A stretch of DNA of 41,715 bases from an uncultured Bacteroidales bacterium. GTDB lineage: Bacteria > Bacteroidota > Bacteroidia > Bacteroidales > Muribaculaceae. Shown piece after piece: positions 1-8,341 of the stretch. Each line of letters begins with the position of its first letter. Within the stretch, counting starts at the first letter, position 1. The stretch spans positions 1 through 41,715 of the forward strand of contig URZM01000002.1 in the NCBI GenBank assembly GCA_900552315.1. The letters are read 5' to 3'. The notes beneath the pieces were generated by a model. The model had not been told where the DNA came from. It ran no database searches and saw nothing but the letters and a program-made list of their open reading frames with translations. A program made the position numbers and the translations under genes.

Positions 1-1140
1 GCGGGCGGACACCTTGCAGGCCAGGCGGTAGAGGTCGTAGTTGGGGTCTGAGGGGAGGTAGCTCACCCCGCTCTTTGACTTCCATATCTGTATGGGGAAT
101 ATGGCGGTGGCCCCGTTCCCCACCCCCTCGTAAGTTGAGTTGAGCAGCTCGCGGATGATGCACCTACCCTCGGCGGAGGTGTCGGTGCCATAGTTTATGG
201 AGGAGAACACGACCTGGTTGCCACCTCGGGAGTGGATGGTGTTCATGTTGTGTATGAACGCCTCCATGGCCTGGTGCACGCGGCTCACGGTGCGGTTCAC
301 GGCATGCTGGAGCACCCTCTCCTCCCCTGCCAGGCCCTGAAGGTCCCTGTGCAGGAAATCCTTTATTTCCGTTTCGTAAAGATGGCTGAAATCCTTACCG
401 TACAGGTCCTCAAGGGTCTTGACCTCCTCCACGAAAGATGAACGCACGAAAGGGGCGAGGTAGAAATCGAAGGCAGGGATGGCCTGGCCGCCGTGCATCT
501 CGTTCTGCGCCGTCTCCAGGGATATGCAGGCTATCACGGAGGCCGTCTCTATGCGCTTGGCCGGACGAGACTCGCCATGTCCGGCCACGAATCCGTGGCG
601 CAGTATCTTGTCGAGGGGGTGCTGCACGCATGTGAGAGACTTTGTGGGATAGTAGTCCTTGTCGTGGATATGGATGTAGTTGTTGCGGACGGCGGCCTTG
701 GCCTCGAGAGAGAGGAGGTAGTCGTCCACGAAGGGCTTTGTTGTCTCGCTGGCGAACTTCATCATCATGCCGGCCGGGGAGTCGGTGTTCATGTTGGCGT
801 TCTCGCGCGTGATGTCGTTGTTCTTGGCCTCTATGATTTCCAGAAACATGTCGCGGGTGCGTGCCTGGCGGGCTATGGAGCGTTGGTCGCGGTAGGCGAT
901 GTAACGCTTTGCCACCTCTTTGCGGGGGGACTTCATCAGCTCAATCTCCACACGGTCCTGGATTTCCTCCACGGTCATGCGTTCGGGGCCTGTGACTCCT
1001 ATGCGGTCCGTGATGCGCTGTATGAGCGCCTCGTCCTCGCCCGCCTCGGTGGTGAGCATGGCCTTGCGTATGGCGGCCTTTATTTTCTCTTCGTTGTAGC
1101 CGACCACACGGCCATCCCTCTTGACTACTGTCTGTATCAT
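1..1140 (-). CDS. nrdD: Anaerobic ribonucleoside-triphosphate reductase, N-terminal 380 residues (runs off the window)
   Basis: Reduces ribonucleoside triphosphates to deoxyribonucleotides without oxygen, using a glycyl radical installed by an activase (NrdG). Reading the minus strand from the ATG at 1140 gives an open frame to base 1. It opens with an ATP-cone (MIQTVVKRDGRVVGYNEEKI), followed by conserved NrdD blocks such as KSLTCVQHPLDKIL, SLETAQNEMHGGQAIPAFDF, NTIHSRGGNQVVFSSINYGT and GVGNGATAIFPIQIWK. The glycyl-radical C-terminus and any nrdG lie outside the window. The start follows a good promoter at 1189-1219 by about 45 nt. The gene is easy to miss because it has no stop codon inside the window. 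Identification is by strong recall of Bacteroides NrdD sequences. Confidence 0.95.
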   Translation of the reverse strand, partial: MIQTVVKRDGRVVGYNEEKIKAAIRKAMLTTEAGEDEALIQRITDRIGVTGPERMTVEEIQDRVEIELMKSPRKEVAKRYIAYRDQRSIARQARTRDMFLEIIEAKNNDITRENANMNTDSPAGMMMKFASETTKPFVDDYLLSLEAKAAVRNNYIHIHDKDYYPTKSLTCVQHPLDKILRHGFVAGHGESRPAKRIETASVIACISLETAQNEMHGGQAIPAFDFYLAPFVRSSFVEEVKTLEDLYGKDFSHLYETEIKDFLHRDLQGLAGEERVLQHAVNRTVSRVHQAMEAFIHNMNTIHSRGGNQVVFSSINYGTDTSAEGRCIIRELLNSTYEGVGNGATAIFPIQIWKSKSGVSYLPSDPNYDLYRLACKVSAR

Positions 1141-1188
1141 TGAGCTTTTCGATTATATTCTGTGTCCCGGTCGGGGTCTCCGACACTG

Positions 1189-1219
1189 CAAAGTTAATCA
1201 AATCCACAATCCAAACAAA
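1189..1219 (-). promoter_or_regulatory. Bacteroidota-type promoter of nrdD
   Basis: On the minus strand TTTG (1219-1216), a 19-nt spacer and TAACTTTG (1196-1189) match the Bacteroidota consensus. Transcription should start near 1182, about 40 nt before the nrdD ATG. The -33 box abuts the hairpin that ends the preceding gene, so the intergenic space is fully used. Confidence 0.75.
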
Positions 1220-1223
1220 GAAA

Positions 1224-1264
1224 ATTCCCGAAAAGTTTCCTGTTTCGAAAAACTTTTCGGGAAT
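1224..1264 (-). terminator. Intrinsic terminator downstream of the secreted repeat protein gene
   Basis: Perfect 15-bp inverted repeat (1224-1238 with 1250-1264) around an 11-nt loop. Read on the minus strand, the stem is followed by TTTTCTTTG. It lies 85 nt past the stop codon of the 899-residue protein gene and directly upstream of the nrdD promoter. The flanking sequence is T-rich on one side and mixed A/T on the other, so it may also work on the plus strand. Confidence 0.75.
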
Positions 1265-1348
1265 CATATTTTACTATTCAGCTGACCTTATGGAGATTAG
1301 TTATCCATTTCGGACAACTTTATCAAACCACAGGCTCTGCATCGCTTC

Positions 1349-4048
1349 TTACTTTACGATCACCTTGCGGTCGCCGATGACATAGATGCCGGGAGCCAGG
1401 TCTCTGATGTCGGAGCACCTTACGCGCAAGCCGTCGACGGTATAGACAGGCTTGTCGGAGGCTATCTCCATCATAATCATATCGATGCCTACGAGCTGGT
1501 TGAGTACGAACTCATGCTCAACGTCCTCGCCATCGAAGCTGAAGGAGTATGTGGCTTCGCCGGTGTAGCCCTCGCAAGAGACTTTGACCTCGTATGTGAT
1601 GCCCAAGGCATCGGGACCGGCCACATTGAAGCTATAGAAGCCGTTTCCTTCGTTGGTCACCTCGACAGGCTGCCTGGATCCGCTCTCCCTTATCGCCGTA
1701 ACCTTCACTTCCGCGTTGTCGAGCTTGACGAGAGAGCCGTCCTCCTGATTGCCGCTTACCGTGGCGGTGAAAGTGAGCTTCAAGGGGGTCAACATAGGAG
1801 AGCAGTTGTTCTGCATGCCGTAATACTGCGGAGTGTACTCCTTCTCGTAAGGCTCATAGCCGGGAGCTGTAGCCTTGACCAGATATGTCTGGAACGGACC
1901 GACAACCTTGAAAGCGGGATATGAACCGTTTGCGAATCCGTTAGCCTCCTTGACCAGAACGGGGTTCTCGCCCAGAGTCCAGAACTCAATATGGCCATTA
2001 GGAATCTTCGCCATGCTCTCGGCGTCAAAGAAAGAGCCCAGAATCGTGGATTCTTCGAACTCGAGCACGAAATCGATGTCGGACTTGTCGGCGGTCAGTT
2101 CCACGTCATGTACGAAACCGGACTTGTATCCGTCCTTCATGGCACGGAAAGAGTATTTTCCGGCAACGAGGTCAGCCAAAGTCCATGCGCCCTGGGCGTC
2201 GGTCTTGGTCTCCACGCCTACGACAGATTCGTAGCGGCCTTCCTCATTCATGAGTGACAGAGCGACAGTGACGCCTTCAACGGGGTTGCCGTCCTTGTCC
2301 TTTACCGTGCCGGAGGCAGTGTAATAGGAGAGAGCCGTCATCATGGGGCTGCACTTGTTGCCAGTCTGGCCGTTGTTGGGCTTGCATGTGCCGGCGTAAG
2401 GCTCATAGCCGGGGGCGGTGGCCTTCACGTCGTAAGTGCCGGTGACACCCTTGATGGTCACCATGGGGTAGTTGCCGCTGAGGTCGCCGTCGGCCTCAGC
2501 CACCTTGACGGGATTCTCGCCCTGGGTCCAGAACTCGATGTGGCCGCCAGGAATCTTGGAGAAGTCATCGGCGTCGTAGAAAGTGCCGCTGATTCCGGTA
2601 ACCGTGAACTGCAGCGTAATGTCGACCCCGGTCACGTCAGCGTCGGAGACGGTCTTGTATGTGTCGAAACTGGTCTTGTATCCGTCGGACATAACCTGGA
2701 ACTGGTAGTCACCTTCACCCAGCTCCATGCTCCAAGAGCCATCGGCCGCGGACTTGGCCTCCTTGCCGGGTACACGTGTGTAGCGGTCGTCGGAGCCTTT
2801 CTTGCTGACGAATATCTCAGCGTCGGCCACGTTCTCTCCGTCCTCGTTCTTGATGACGCCGGAGACGGTGTAAGCCTTGTCCATCATTATGGTGCATACG
2901 TTGCTCTGTCCATACTTGGTAGGCTTGTAGGCATCGTTGACATAGTCGGCATAGCCTGCCGCCGTGGCCTTGACGGTGTAGGTGCCGAGCTGGCCAGTGA
3001 TGCGTATCTGCGGGTTGATCTGGCCCGAGGAGTTGGTGTCGCCCTCGCCTACGAGCACAGGGGTCTCGTCCTGGGTCCATATCTGTACGTGCACGCCGGA
3101 AAGCTTCTTGAAGCTGCCGTCATTGGCATAGACGGTAAGATTGATGGGGGTGACGACGGTCTCCAGGACAAAGTCCACGCCGGTCACGTCGGCGCTGACC
3201 TCCACATCGTTCTTGAAGGCGGTCCTGTACCAGTCCGGGCCCATGGCGCGGAAATTGTAGGTGCCCTCGGCCAGGCCGGGGAAGGAATACTTGCCCTCGG
3301 CGTCGGTCTTGACCTCGGTGCCGGAGATGGTCGTGCCGTTCAGCGTAGCATAGATGTCAACGCCCTCAACGGGGTTGCCCGCCTCGTCCTTGACGGTGCC
3401 GGAGACGGTGTATGCGGGGTCGGAACCCTCCGAAATCCTGATATTGTCAAACGAGTTGGTGCCTCCCACGGTCACGGAGACCTCCTGGGAGTAAGTCTGG
3501 TAGCCGGGAGCCTTGATAATCAGCAGCACGCGGTCAGGGCAGTCGCCGCTGATGGCTATCGTGAATTTCTGGTCCACGCAATCGGTCTCGGCGATAAGCT
3601 GAGTCTTGTCCGTGTTCCAGACCTGGACATGAATGTCGGAAATAGTCTGGGAATAAGACCAGTCGTCGTGGACCGCGCCTTTTATCACGGTTTCGGCCAC
3701 CGGGTCGGAGCCCTCCGAAATCCTGATATTGTTAAATGACGTGGAGCCTCCTACGGTCACGGAGACCTCCTCGGAGTAGGTCTGGTAGCCGGGCGCCTTA
3801 ATCACCAGCAGCACTCGGTCAGGGCAATCGCCGTTGATTGTGACCGTGAACTTCTGGTCAACACAGTCGGCCTCGCCATACAGCTGAGTCTTGGCTGTAT
3901 TCCAGACTTGGACATGGATATCGGAGATATCCTTCGAATAGGTCCAGTCATCATGAACCGCACCTGTGATGACGGTTGGGTCCGCCGAGGCTGCGAATGT
4001 CATGAGATGGACCATCACAAGAGTGAAGAGCAGTAGTATCTTCCTCAT
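1349..4048 (-). CDS. Secreted protein of alternating carboxypeptidase-regulatory-like repeats with a possible C-terminal sorting tail
   Basis: A 899-residue exported protein of unknown role. A signal peptide (about residues 1-20) is followed by alternating beta-sandwich-like units. Type A contains HVQVWNT or GHIEFWTQGENPV and an APGYxxY strand (about 26-120, 121-212, 303-390, 483-570, 664-755). Type B resembles carboxypeptidase D regulatory or Cna-B domains, with SGTVKDxxGNPVEGV (about 212-300, 391-480, 574-664). A divergent unit (758-850) and a tail (868-899, with GLRV and LAPGIYVIGDRKVIVK) end it. The tail resembles the type IX secretion or Por-type C-terminal signals of Bacteroidota; that assignment is inference. 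No catalytic motif is visible. Units 1 and 2 are near copies. A surface adhesin or stalk role is plausible but not shown. It is monocistronic, with a terminator at 1224-1264. Confidence 0.85.
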   Translation of the reverse strand: MRKILLLFTLVMVHLMTFAASADPTVITGAVHDDWTYSKDISDIHVQVWNTAKTQLYGEADCVDQKFTVTINGDCPDRVLLVIKAPGYQTYSEEVSVTVGGSTSFNNIRISEGSDPVAETVIKGAVHDDWSYSQTISDIHVQVWNTDKTQLIAETDCVDQKFTIAISGDCPDRVLLIIKAPGYQTYSQEVSVTVGGTNSFDNIRISEGSDPAYTVSGTVKDEAGNPVEGVDIYATLNGTTISGTEVKTDAEGKYSFPGLAEGTYNFRAMGPDWYRTAFKNDVEVSADVTGVDFVLETVVTPINLTVYANDGSFKKLSGVHVQIWTQDETPVLVGEGDTNSSGQINPQIRITGQLGTYTVKATAAGYADYVNDAYKPTKYGQSNVCTIMMDKAYTVSGVIKNEDGENVADAEIFVSKKGSDDRYTRVPGKEAKSAADGSWSMELGEGDYQFQVMSDGYKTSFDTYKTVSDADVTGVDITLQFTVTGISGTFYDADDFSKIPGGHIEFWTQGENPVKVAEADGDLSGNYPMVTIKGVTGTYDVKATAPGYEPYAGTCKPNNGQTGNKCSPMMTALSYYTASGTVKDKDGNPVEGVTVALSLMNEEGRYESVVGVETKTDAQGAWTLADLVAGKYSFRAMKDGYKSGFVHDVELTADKSDIDFVLEFEESTILGSFFDAESMAKIPNGHIEFWTLGENPVLVKEANGFANGSYPAFKVVGPFQTYLVKATAPGYEPYEKEYTPQYYGMQNNCSPMLTPLKLTFTATVSGNQEDGSLVKLDNAEVKVTAIRESGSRQPVEVTNEGNGFYSFNVAGPDALGITYEVKVSCEGYTGEATYSFSFDGEDVEHEFVLNQLVGIDMIMMEIASDKPVYTVDGLRVRCSDIRDLAPGIYVIGDRKVIVK
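3413..3973 (-). repeat. Two tandem 285-bp coding repeats
   Basis: Residues 26-120 and 121-212 of the secreted repeat protein are nearly identical. They share GAVHDDW, SDIHVQVWNT, CVDQKFT, GDCPDRVLL, IKAPGYQTYS and NIRISEGSDP. The DNA is also close to identical over long blocks, for example around 3417-3450 versus 3704-3738. Equivalent points are 285 bp (95 codons) apart, which points to a recent in-frame duplication. Confidence 0.85.
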
Positions 4049-4180
4049 AATCCAAAAGTGTTAAGTGAATAATATATAAATATGTGATGAGACATTAGTG
4101 TGAGAAATCCGGTGAATGCGAAGCATTACGCAAAGCGCGTGAGGCAAAGCGCGCGCGACACCCGGCGAAATATCCAAGCG

Positions 4181-4188
4181 CAAAACTA
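4181..4188 (-). promoter_or_regulatory. Possible -7 element for the secreted repeat protein gene
   Basis: The minus strand carries TAGTTTTG (4188-4181), matching TAnnTTTG. The -33 region has only a partial match (TTTATG). It would give a leader of about 125 nt. Confidence 0.4.
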
Positions 4189-4428
4189 AACAATAAAACC
4201 GGTTCATAAAATCACATAGATTAAAAAGCGTGTTTTTATGTCCATTTATTATCTTAAGTAAAAGAAAAGCATGAGGGCACGCACAGAGGAGAAATCGGGG
4301 AAAGGCAAATGCCGCCGCTTGCGAGCGCCGTAAGGGGAAGCGCGGGCACGAAGGGCGTTACGGTAAGCGTGTAGGGAGTGGATAGCCAGGAGGTTAGGCA
4401 GGAGGCACGGGAGGAAGCGTGGATTTGA

Positions 4429-4460
4429 TTTGCGGGTGTGGGGAATTTTTGCTACCTTTG
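4429..4460 (+). promoter_or_regulatory. Bacteroidota-type promoter of the aminopeptidase P gene
   Basis: TTTG (4429-4432), a 20-nt spacer and TACCTTTG (4453-4460). The start site would lie near 4467, about 95 nt before the ATG at 4562. It may drive the whole plus-strand run to 13245, since no comparable promoter was found inside that run. Confidence 0.7.
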
Positions 4461-4561
4461 GGCGTAAATTGTATTCCGGCCAACGCCGGGGTCAGGAAAT
4501 GAGAAAAACAACATTAACGAGCGAAGCCGGCATACGGCTTCCAAATCCATCTATATAATCC

Positions 4562-6358
4562 ATGGAAAAGATACAGAAGACTTATCTTGCGCAGCTGCGC
4601 AAGATAATGTCCGAGGAGGGCATCCACACGGTAATCATCTCCGGCACCGATCCTCATCAGAGCGAGCTGCCGCCGGCGCACTGGCGCGACCGGGAGTGGC
4701 TTACGGGGTTCTGGAGCACCAACGGCACCAACGGCACGGCAGTCGTGACACCCGACGAGGCGCTGTGCTGGACCGACTCACGCTATTTCATACAGGCCAC
4801 GGACCAGCTGCAGGGGACGGGGTTCAAGATGATGGAGGAGGACGGCCCCGGGGCCGTGAACCTGGTAGACTGGGTTACGGAACACACTCCGGCCGGACAG
4901 ACGGTGGCCATAGACGGGTCCACGTTCTCCATAGCGCAGGCTCAGGAGATGGAGCAGGAGTTCAATGACAACAACATCCGGTTCAGGACAGATTTCGAGC
5001 CATTCGACGCGCTGAACCCGGAGCGTCCGAGCCGCCCTATGAACAAGCTGTTCATCCATGACGAGGCCATAGTGGGCGAGACGGTGGACTCGAAGGTGGA
5101 GCGGGTGCTGGCCGAGGTCAAGGCAGAGCTGGCCAACGCCGTGATGCTCTCGAGCTTGGACGACATAGCGTGGTGCACGAACCTGCGCGCGGCGGAGGAT
5201 ATCTGCTATTCGCCTATCTTCGTGAGCTATCTGTACCTTAGCGAGGAGCAGCGTATCCTGTTCGTAGACGAGCCCAAGCTGACCGAAGAGGTAAAAGCCC
5301 ATCTGGATAAGTACCGCATAGAGGTGAGGCCCTACGAGGGAGTGTTCGATTACGTGAAGGGACTGGGCAAGGCCACCCGCCTGCTGCTGGACCCGGCGAA
5401 GACATCACGCTCGCTGTATGACCATCTGGGATGCACACCCGTGTTCGGGGGCTCCGGGGTGGCCAAGCTCAAGAGCATCAAGAACGAGAGCCAGATCAGC
5501 AGCCTCGACAAGGCCATGGAGAAGGACGGCGTGGCGCTGACACGCTTCTTCATGATGGTGGAGAAGGAGGTGCCGGAAGGCAAGCTGACTGAGGTGGAGC
5601 TGGGCAAGCGCCTGCGCGCCATCCGCCTGGCGGACCCGGACTGCGTGGACGAGAGCTTCGCGGCCATCATCGGCTTCAACGGCCACGGCGCGATAGTGCA
5701 TTACGAGGCCACCCCCGAGACGGACGTGACGATAGAGGGCAACGGGCTGCTGCTGGTGGACAGCGGGGGCCAGTACAAGTGCGGCACCACGGACATAACG
5801 CGCACCATAGCCATAGGCACGCCGAGCGCCGCCATGAGGCATGACTTCACGCTTGTGATGAAGGGCCACATAGCGTTGGCCCGCGCCGTGTTCCCGACCG
5901 GCACCACGGGGCATCAGTTAGACGTGCTGGCACGCCAGTTCCTGTGGGCCGAGGGCAAGGCTTATTATCACGGCACAGGCCACGGCGTGGGCTTCTTCAT
6001 CAACTGCCATGAGGGCCCGCAGAACATACGCCTGAACGCCAACCCCACGCCGCTGGAGCCGGGGATGGTGACGAGCAACGAGCCGGGCATATACCTGGAG
6101 GACCGCTACGGCATACGCTGCGAGAACCTTATAGAGACGGTGCCGGCCATGAACACAGAGTTCGGCGAGTTCCTGAAGTTCCGCACAGCCACGCTGTTCC
6201 CCTTCGACCTGAGCCTGTTCCAGACGGAAATCATGACAGACGATGAGATAGACTGGGTGAACGACTACCACGCCATGGTGCGCTCGCGCCTGCTGCCGCT
6301 GCTGACGGCCGAGGAGGGCGAGTGGCTCACGCGCAAGACGCACCCGCTGACACGATAA
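4562..6358 (+). CDS. Xaa-Pro aminopeptidase P (M24B metallopeptidase)
   Basis: A cytosolic dimetal peptidase that removes an N-terminal residue preceding proline. At 598 residues it is the long, three-domain form: two creatinase-like domains (about 1-310) and a C-terminal pita-bread catalytic domain (about 315-540). All five metal ligands can be placed by motif: D400 (VDSGGQY), D411 (GTTDITRT), H474 (GTGHGVG), E507 (SNEPGIY) and E521 (RCENLIET). The start ATG follows a promoter at 4429-4460 and is the only in-frame ATG before the conserved N-terminus. A 9-bp repeat array lies 26 nt after the stop. It heads a run of eight plus-strand genes. The function is secure; the physiological peptides are unknown. 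Confidence 0.93.
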   Translation: MEKIQKTYLAQLRKIMSEEGIHTVIISGTDPHQSELPPAHWRDREWLTGFWSTNGTNGTAVVTPDEALCWTDSRYFIQATDQLQGTGFKMMEEDGPGAVNLVDWVTEHTPAGQTVAIDGSTFSIAQAQEMEQEFNDNNIRFRTDFEPFDALNPERPSRPMNKLFIHDEAIVGETVDSKVERVLAEVKAELANAVMLSSLDDIAWCTNLRAAEDICYSPIFVSYLYLSEEQRILFVDEPKLTEEVKAHLDKYRIEVRPYEGVFDYVKGLGKATRLLLDPAKTSRSLYDHLGCTPVFGGSGVAKLKSIKNESQISSLDKAMEKDGVALTRFFMMVEKEVPEGKLTEVELGKRLRAIRLADPDCVDESFAAIIGFNGHGAIVHYEATPETDVTIEGNGLLLVDSGGQYKCGTTDITRTIAIGTPSAAMRHDFTLVMKGHIALARAVFPTGTTGHQLDVLARQFLWAEGKAYYHGTGHGVGFFINCHEGPQNIRLNANPTPLEPGMVTSNEPGIYLEDRYGIRCENLIETVPAMNTEFGEFLKFRTATLFPFDLSLFQTEIMTDDEIDWVNDYHAMVRSRLLPLLTAEEGEWLTRKTHPLTR

Positions 6359-6384
6359 AACCCCGGGGATGGGAAGCCGAACAA

Positions 6385-6411
6385 GTCGGACAAGTCGGAC
6401 AAGTCCGACCA
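6385..6411. repeat. Array A of the 9-bp GTCSGACNN repeat
   Basis: Three tandem units: GTCGGACAA, GTCGGACAA, GTCCGACCA. A degenerate fourth lies just before (6376-6384). Unit 1 and unit 3 are perfectly complementary over 7 bp, so a small GC-rich hairpin can form. It sits 26 nt after the aminopeptidase stop codon and 50 nt before the next start. Confidence 0.8.
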
Positions 6412-6461
6412 TTCCCTCGAAAATCATAAACAGACTTTAGAACCAAGACATTAAGAAAGAT

Positions 6462-7061
6462 ATGGCAATCATAGAGAGCGTAAGAGGCTTCACCCCCGTC
6501 ATGGGCAAGGACTGTTTCCTGGCGAGCAACGCCGTGGTGGTGGGCGACGTGGTGATGGGCGACGAGTGCAGCGTGTGGTACAGCACGGTGCTTCGCGGCG
6601 ACGTGAACTCCATCCGCATAGGCAACCGCGTGAACATACAGGACGGCTCGGTGCTGCACACCCTTTACCAGAAATCCACCATAGAGATAGGCGACGATGT
6701 GTCCATCGGGCACAACGTGGTGATTCACGGAGCCAAGATCCATGACCTGGCGCTCATAGGCATGGGCTCTATCGTGATGGACGACGCCGAGGTTGGCGAA
6801 GGCGCGCTGGTGGCCGCCGGGTCGGTGGTGCTCTCTCGCACCAAGATAGGCGCGCACGAGATGTGGGCCGGGGCACCCGCCAAGTTCATCAAGATGGTAG
6901 AGCCTGAGAAAGCCAGGGAGATGAACCAAAAGATAGCCCGCAACTATTTGATGTACAGCAAGTGGTACGGCCAACAGGCCGAATCATCCATAGAAGAGGC
7001 GGCAGCCGAGTCCGGCAGCTCGGAGGCTCTGGAGGGCCACCAAAGGCTGACAGAGGACTGA
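6462..7061 (+). CDS. Gamma-class carbonic anhydrase-like left-handed beta-helix protein
   Basis: A 199-residue trimeric hexapeptide-repeat protein of the YrdA/PaaY/gamma carbonic anhydrase family. The imperfect hexapeptide ladder runs from about residue 20 to 150. The three zinc-binding histidines expected of the family are present: H66 (SVLHTLY), H84 (IGHNVV) and H89 (VIHGAK). The C-terminal helix contains the usual GAPAKFIK turn. The family includes true carbonic anhydrases and metal-binding proteins without known activity, so activity is not assured. The last 25 residues are a Glu/Ser-rich extension. It starts 103 nt after aminopeptidase P and ends 30 nt before xerC. Confidence 0.88.
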   Translation: MAIIESVRGFTPVMGKDCFLASNAVVVGDVVMGDECSVWYSTVLRGDVNSIRIGNRVNIQDGSVLHTLYQKSTIEIGDDVSIGHNVVIHGAKIHDLALIGMGSIVMDDAEVGEGALVAAGSVVLSRTKIGAHEMWAGAPAKFIKMVEPEKAREMNQKIARNYLMYSKWYGQQAESSIEEAAAESGSSEALEGHQRLTED

Positions 7062-7091
7062 CTGTGCAGACCAAGCCAAAGGTGCGGGAGT

Positions 7092-8003
7092 ATGATAGAG
7101 AGGTTCATGACATATCTGGAGCATGAGGTGTACGCCTCGGAGTGCACGGTGGCGGCTTACAGGGGTGACCTGCGTCAGCTGTCGGCGTGGCTCCTTGGGA
7201 AATGCACCCCTCGTCCGGACGAGGAAGCGGATTTCCGGAGCGTGACCCTCTCTGACCTCCGCGCATGGCTTGCGCATCTGGGGGAGGATGGCCTGGGAGC
7301 CCGCTCCATGCGCCGCAAGGCCCTGGCCGTCCGCTCGTTCTTCAAATTCATGCTCCGCGAGGGGTATGTGGACCGCAACCCAGCCGCAGACCTCCCGCTG
7401 CCCAAGCTGTCCAAACCCCTTCCGGCCCTCATCAAGGAGGAGGAACTGGAGAGGGTGGTGAGCGAGGCGGCTTTCGAGACGGAGGACTGGAGCGAGTACC
7501 GCGACCTGCTCATCATCGACATTCTTTACTCCACGGGTCTCAGGCGCAGCGAGCTGCTGCGCCTGGAGGACCGGGACATACGCCTTGAGGAGGGGGAGGT
7601 GAAGGTGCTGGGCAAGGGGCGCAAGACACGCATAGTGCCGCTGGCTCCGCAGCTGTGCGCACGCATACGCCGCTACCAGGAGCTTCGCGACGCGCATTGG
7701 GAGGGGCAGAGCCTCCCTGACCCGGGCTTCCTCCTGCTCACGGACCGTGGCAGGCCAATGAACAATAGCGCTCTCTCGCGCATTGTAAAGGTAGAGCTGG
7801 CCGGCACCACGGGACGCAAGACCCCGCACACCCTGCGGCATACCTTCGCCACGGCCCTGCTCAGGGACGGCGCGGAGATAAACAGCGTGAAGGAACTGTT
7901 AGGCCACTCATCGCTGACCACGACACAGATTTACACTCATCTCTCCTTCAGTGAGTTGCAACATAATTACAAACTGGCTCACCCACGAGCCAACAAAAAA
8001 TGA
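7092..8003 (+). CDS. xerC: Tyrosine recombinase XerC
   Basis: A site-specific recombinase that resolves chromosome dimers at dif together with XerD. At 303 residues it has an N-terminal SAM-like core-binding domain (about 1-90) and a C-terminal catalytic domain. The full catalytic set is visible: R151 (TGLRRSEL), K175 (GKGRKTR), H246 and R249 (HTLRHTFAT), H272 (LGHSSLTTTQ) and nucleophile Y281 (QIYTHL). It lies 7 nt before hpf, as in other Bacteroidales. There the same pair normally follows rpsU, but here rpsU is about 15 kb away on the other strand. XerD and a distant integrase are the alternatives; the hpf linkage favours XerC. Confidence 0.92.
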   Translation: MIERFMTYLEHEVYASECTVAAYRGDLRQLSAWLLGKCTPRPDEEADFRSVTLSDLRAWLAHLGEDGLGARSMRRKALAVRSFFKFMLREGYVDRNPAADLPLPKLSKPLPALIKEEELERVVSEAAFETEDWSEYRDLLIIDILYSTGLRRSELLRLEDRDIRLEEGEVKVLGKGRKTRIVPLAPQLCARIRRYQELRDAHWEGQSLPDPGFLLLTDRGRPMNNSALSRIVKVELAGTTGRKTPHTLRHTFATALLRDGAEINSVKELLGHSSLTTTQIYTHLSFSELQHNYKLAHPRANKK

Positions 8004-8010
8004 AGACACC

Positions 8011-8313
8011 ATGGAAGTAAAGATCAAAGCTATTCATTTCGACATCAACGACCGCCTCGTCTCTTTCGTGAACAAGAAGATAGACAAGCTGGGACGCCGC
8101 TTCGAGGCTATCACGGAGGCTGAAATCTCGTTGCGATTGATAAAGCCGGAGACTGCCATGAACAAGGAGGCCGGCATCAAGCTGCTGGTGCCTCCGGCCG
8201 CCGACCTGTTCGCGTCAAAGACAGCCGACACCTTCGAGGAGGCGGTGGACAAGACGCTGGAGGCCCTTGAGAAGCAACTCGAGAAGGACAAGACCCGCAA
8301 GAGCCAGGGTTGA
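8011..8313 (+). CDS. hpf: Ribosome hibernation promoting factor, short form
   Basis: A 100-residue ribosome-associated inhibitor of the HPF/YfiA family. It binds the 30S decoding region in stationary phase and helps silence ribosomes. The sequence shows the family's beta-alpha-beta-beta-beta-alpha pattern, starting MEVKIKAIHFDINDRLVSFV and ending in a Lys/Glu-rich helix. I chose the ATG at 8011 rather than an upstream in-frame codon at 7951. It is 7 nt after the xerC stop, and the residues upstream would be read from within xerC. It lacks the C-terminal dimerisation domain of long HPF, so it is the short type. Confidence 0.92.
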   Translation: MEVKIKAIHFDINDRLVSFVNKKIDKLGRRFEAITEAEISLRLIKPETAMNKEAGIKLLVPPAADLFASKTADTFEEAVDKTLEALEKQLEKDKTRKSQG

Positions 8314-8341
8314 GCCCGGCAATCGCTGCAAAAAACAGACA

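Larger units (their letters stand above)
4049..4561. other. 513-bp divergent intergenic region
   Basis: The region separates the secreted repeat protein (-) from aminopeptidase P (+). It holds one probable promoter for each gene and no convincing ORF. The half next to the repeat protein is AT-rich (4180-4275). The middle (4275-4420) is GC-rich without recognisable structure. Near the pepP start there are two small perfect hairpins in the predicted leader: CCGGC-CAAC-GCCGG at 4476-4489, and GAAGCCG/CGGCTTC with a 5-nt loop at 4523-4541. Confidence 0.6.

Noticed and set aside
2540..3739. 399-codon open frame on the plus strand
   Set aside because: Antisense to the secreted repeat protein. Its apparent internal repeats only mirror the repeats of that gene.
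4275..4420. GC-rich stretch in the 513-bp intergenic region as a possible small RNA or gene
   Set aside because: No promoter, terminator, stable hairpin or coding signal could be found within it.
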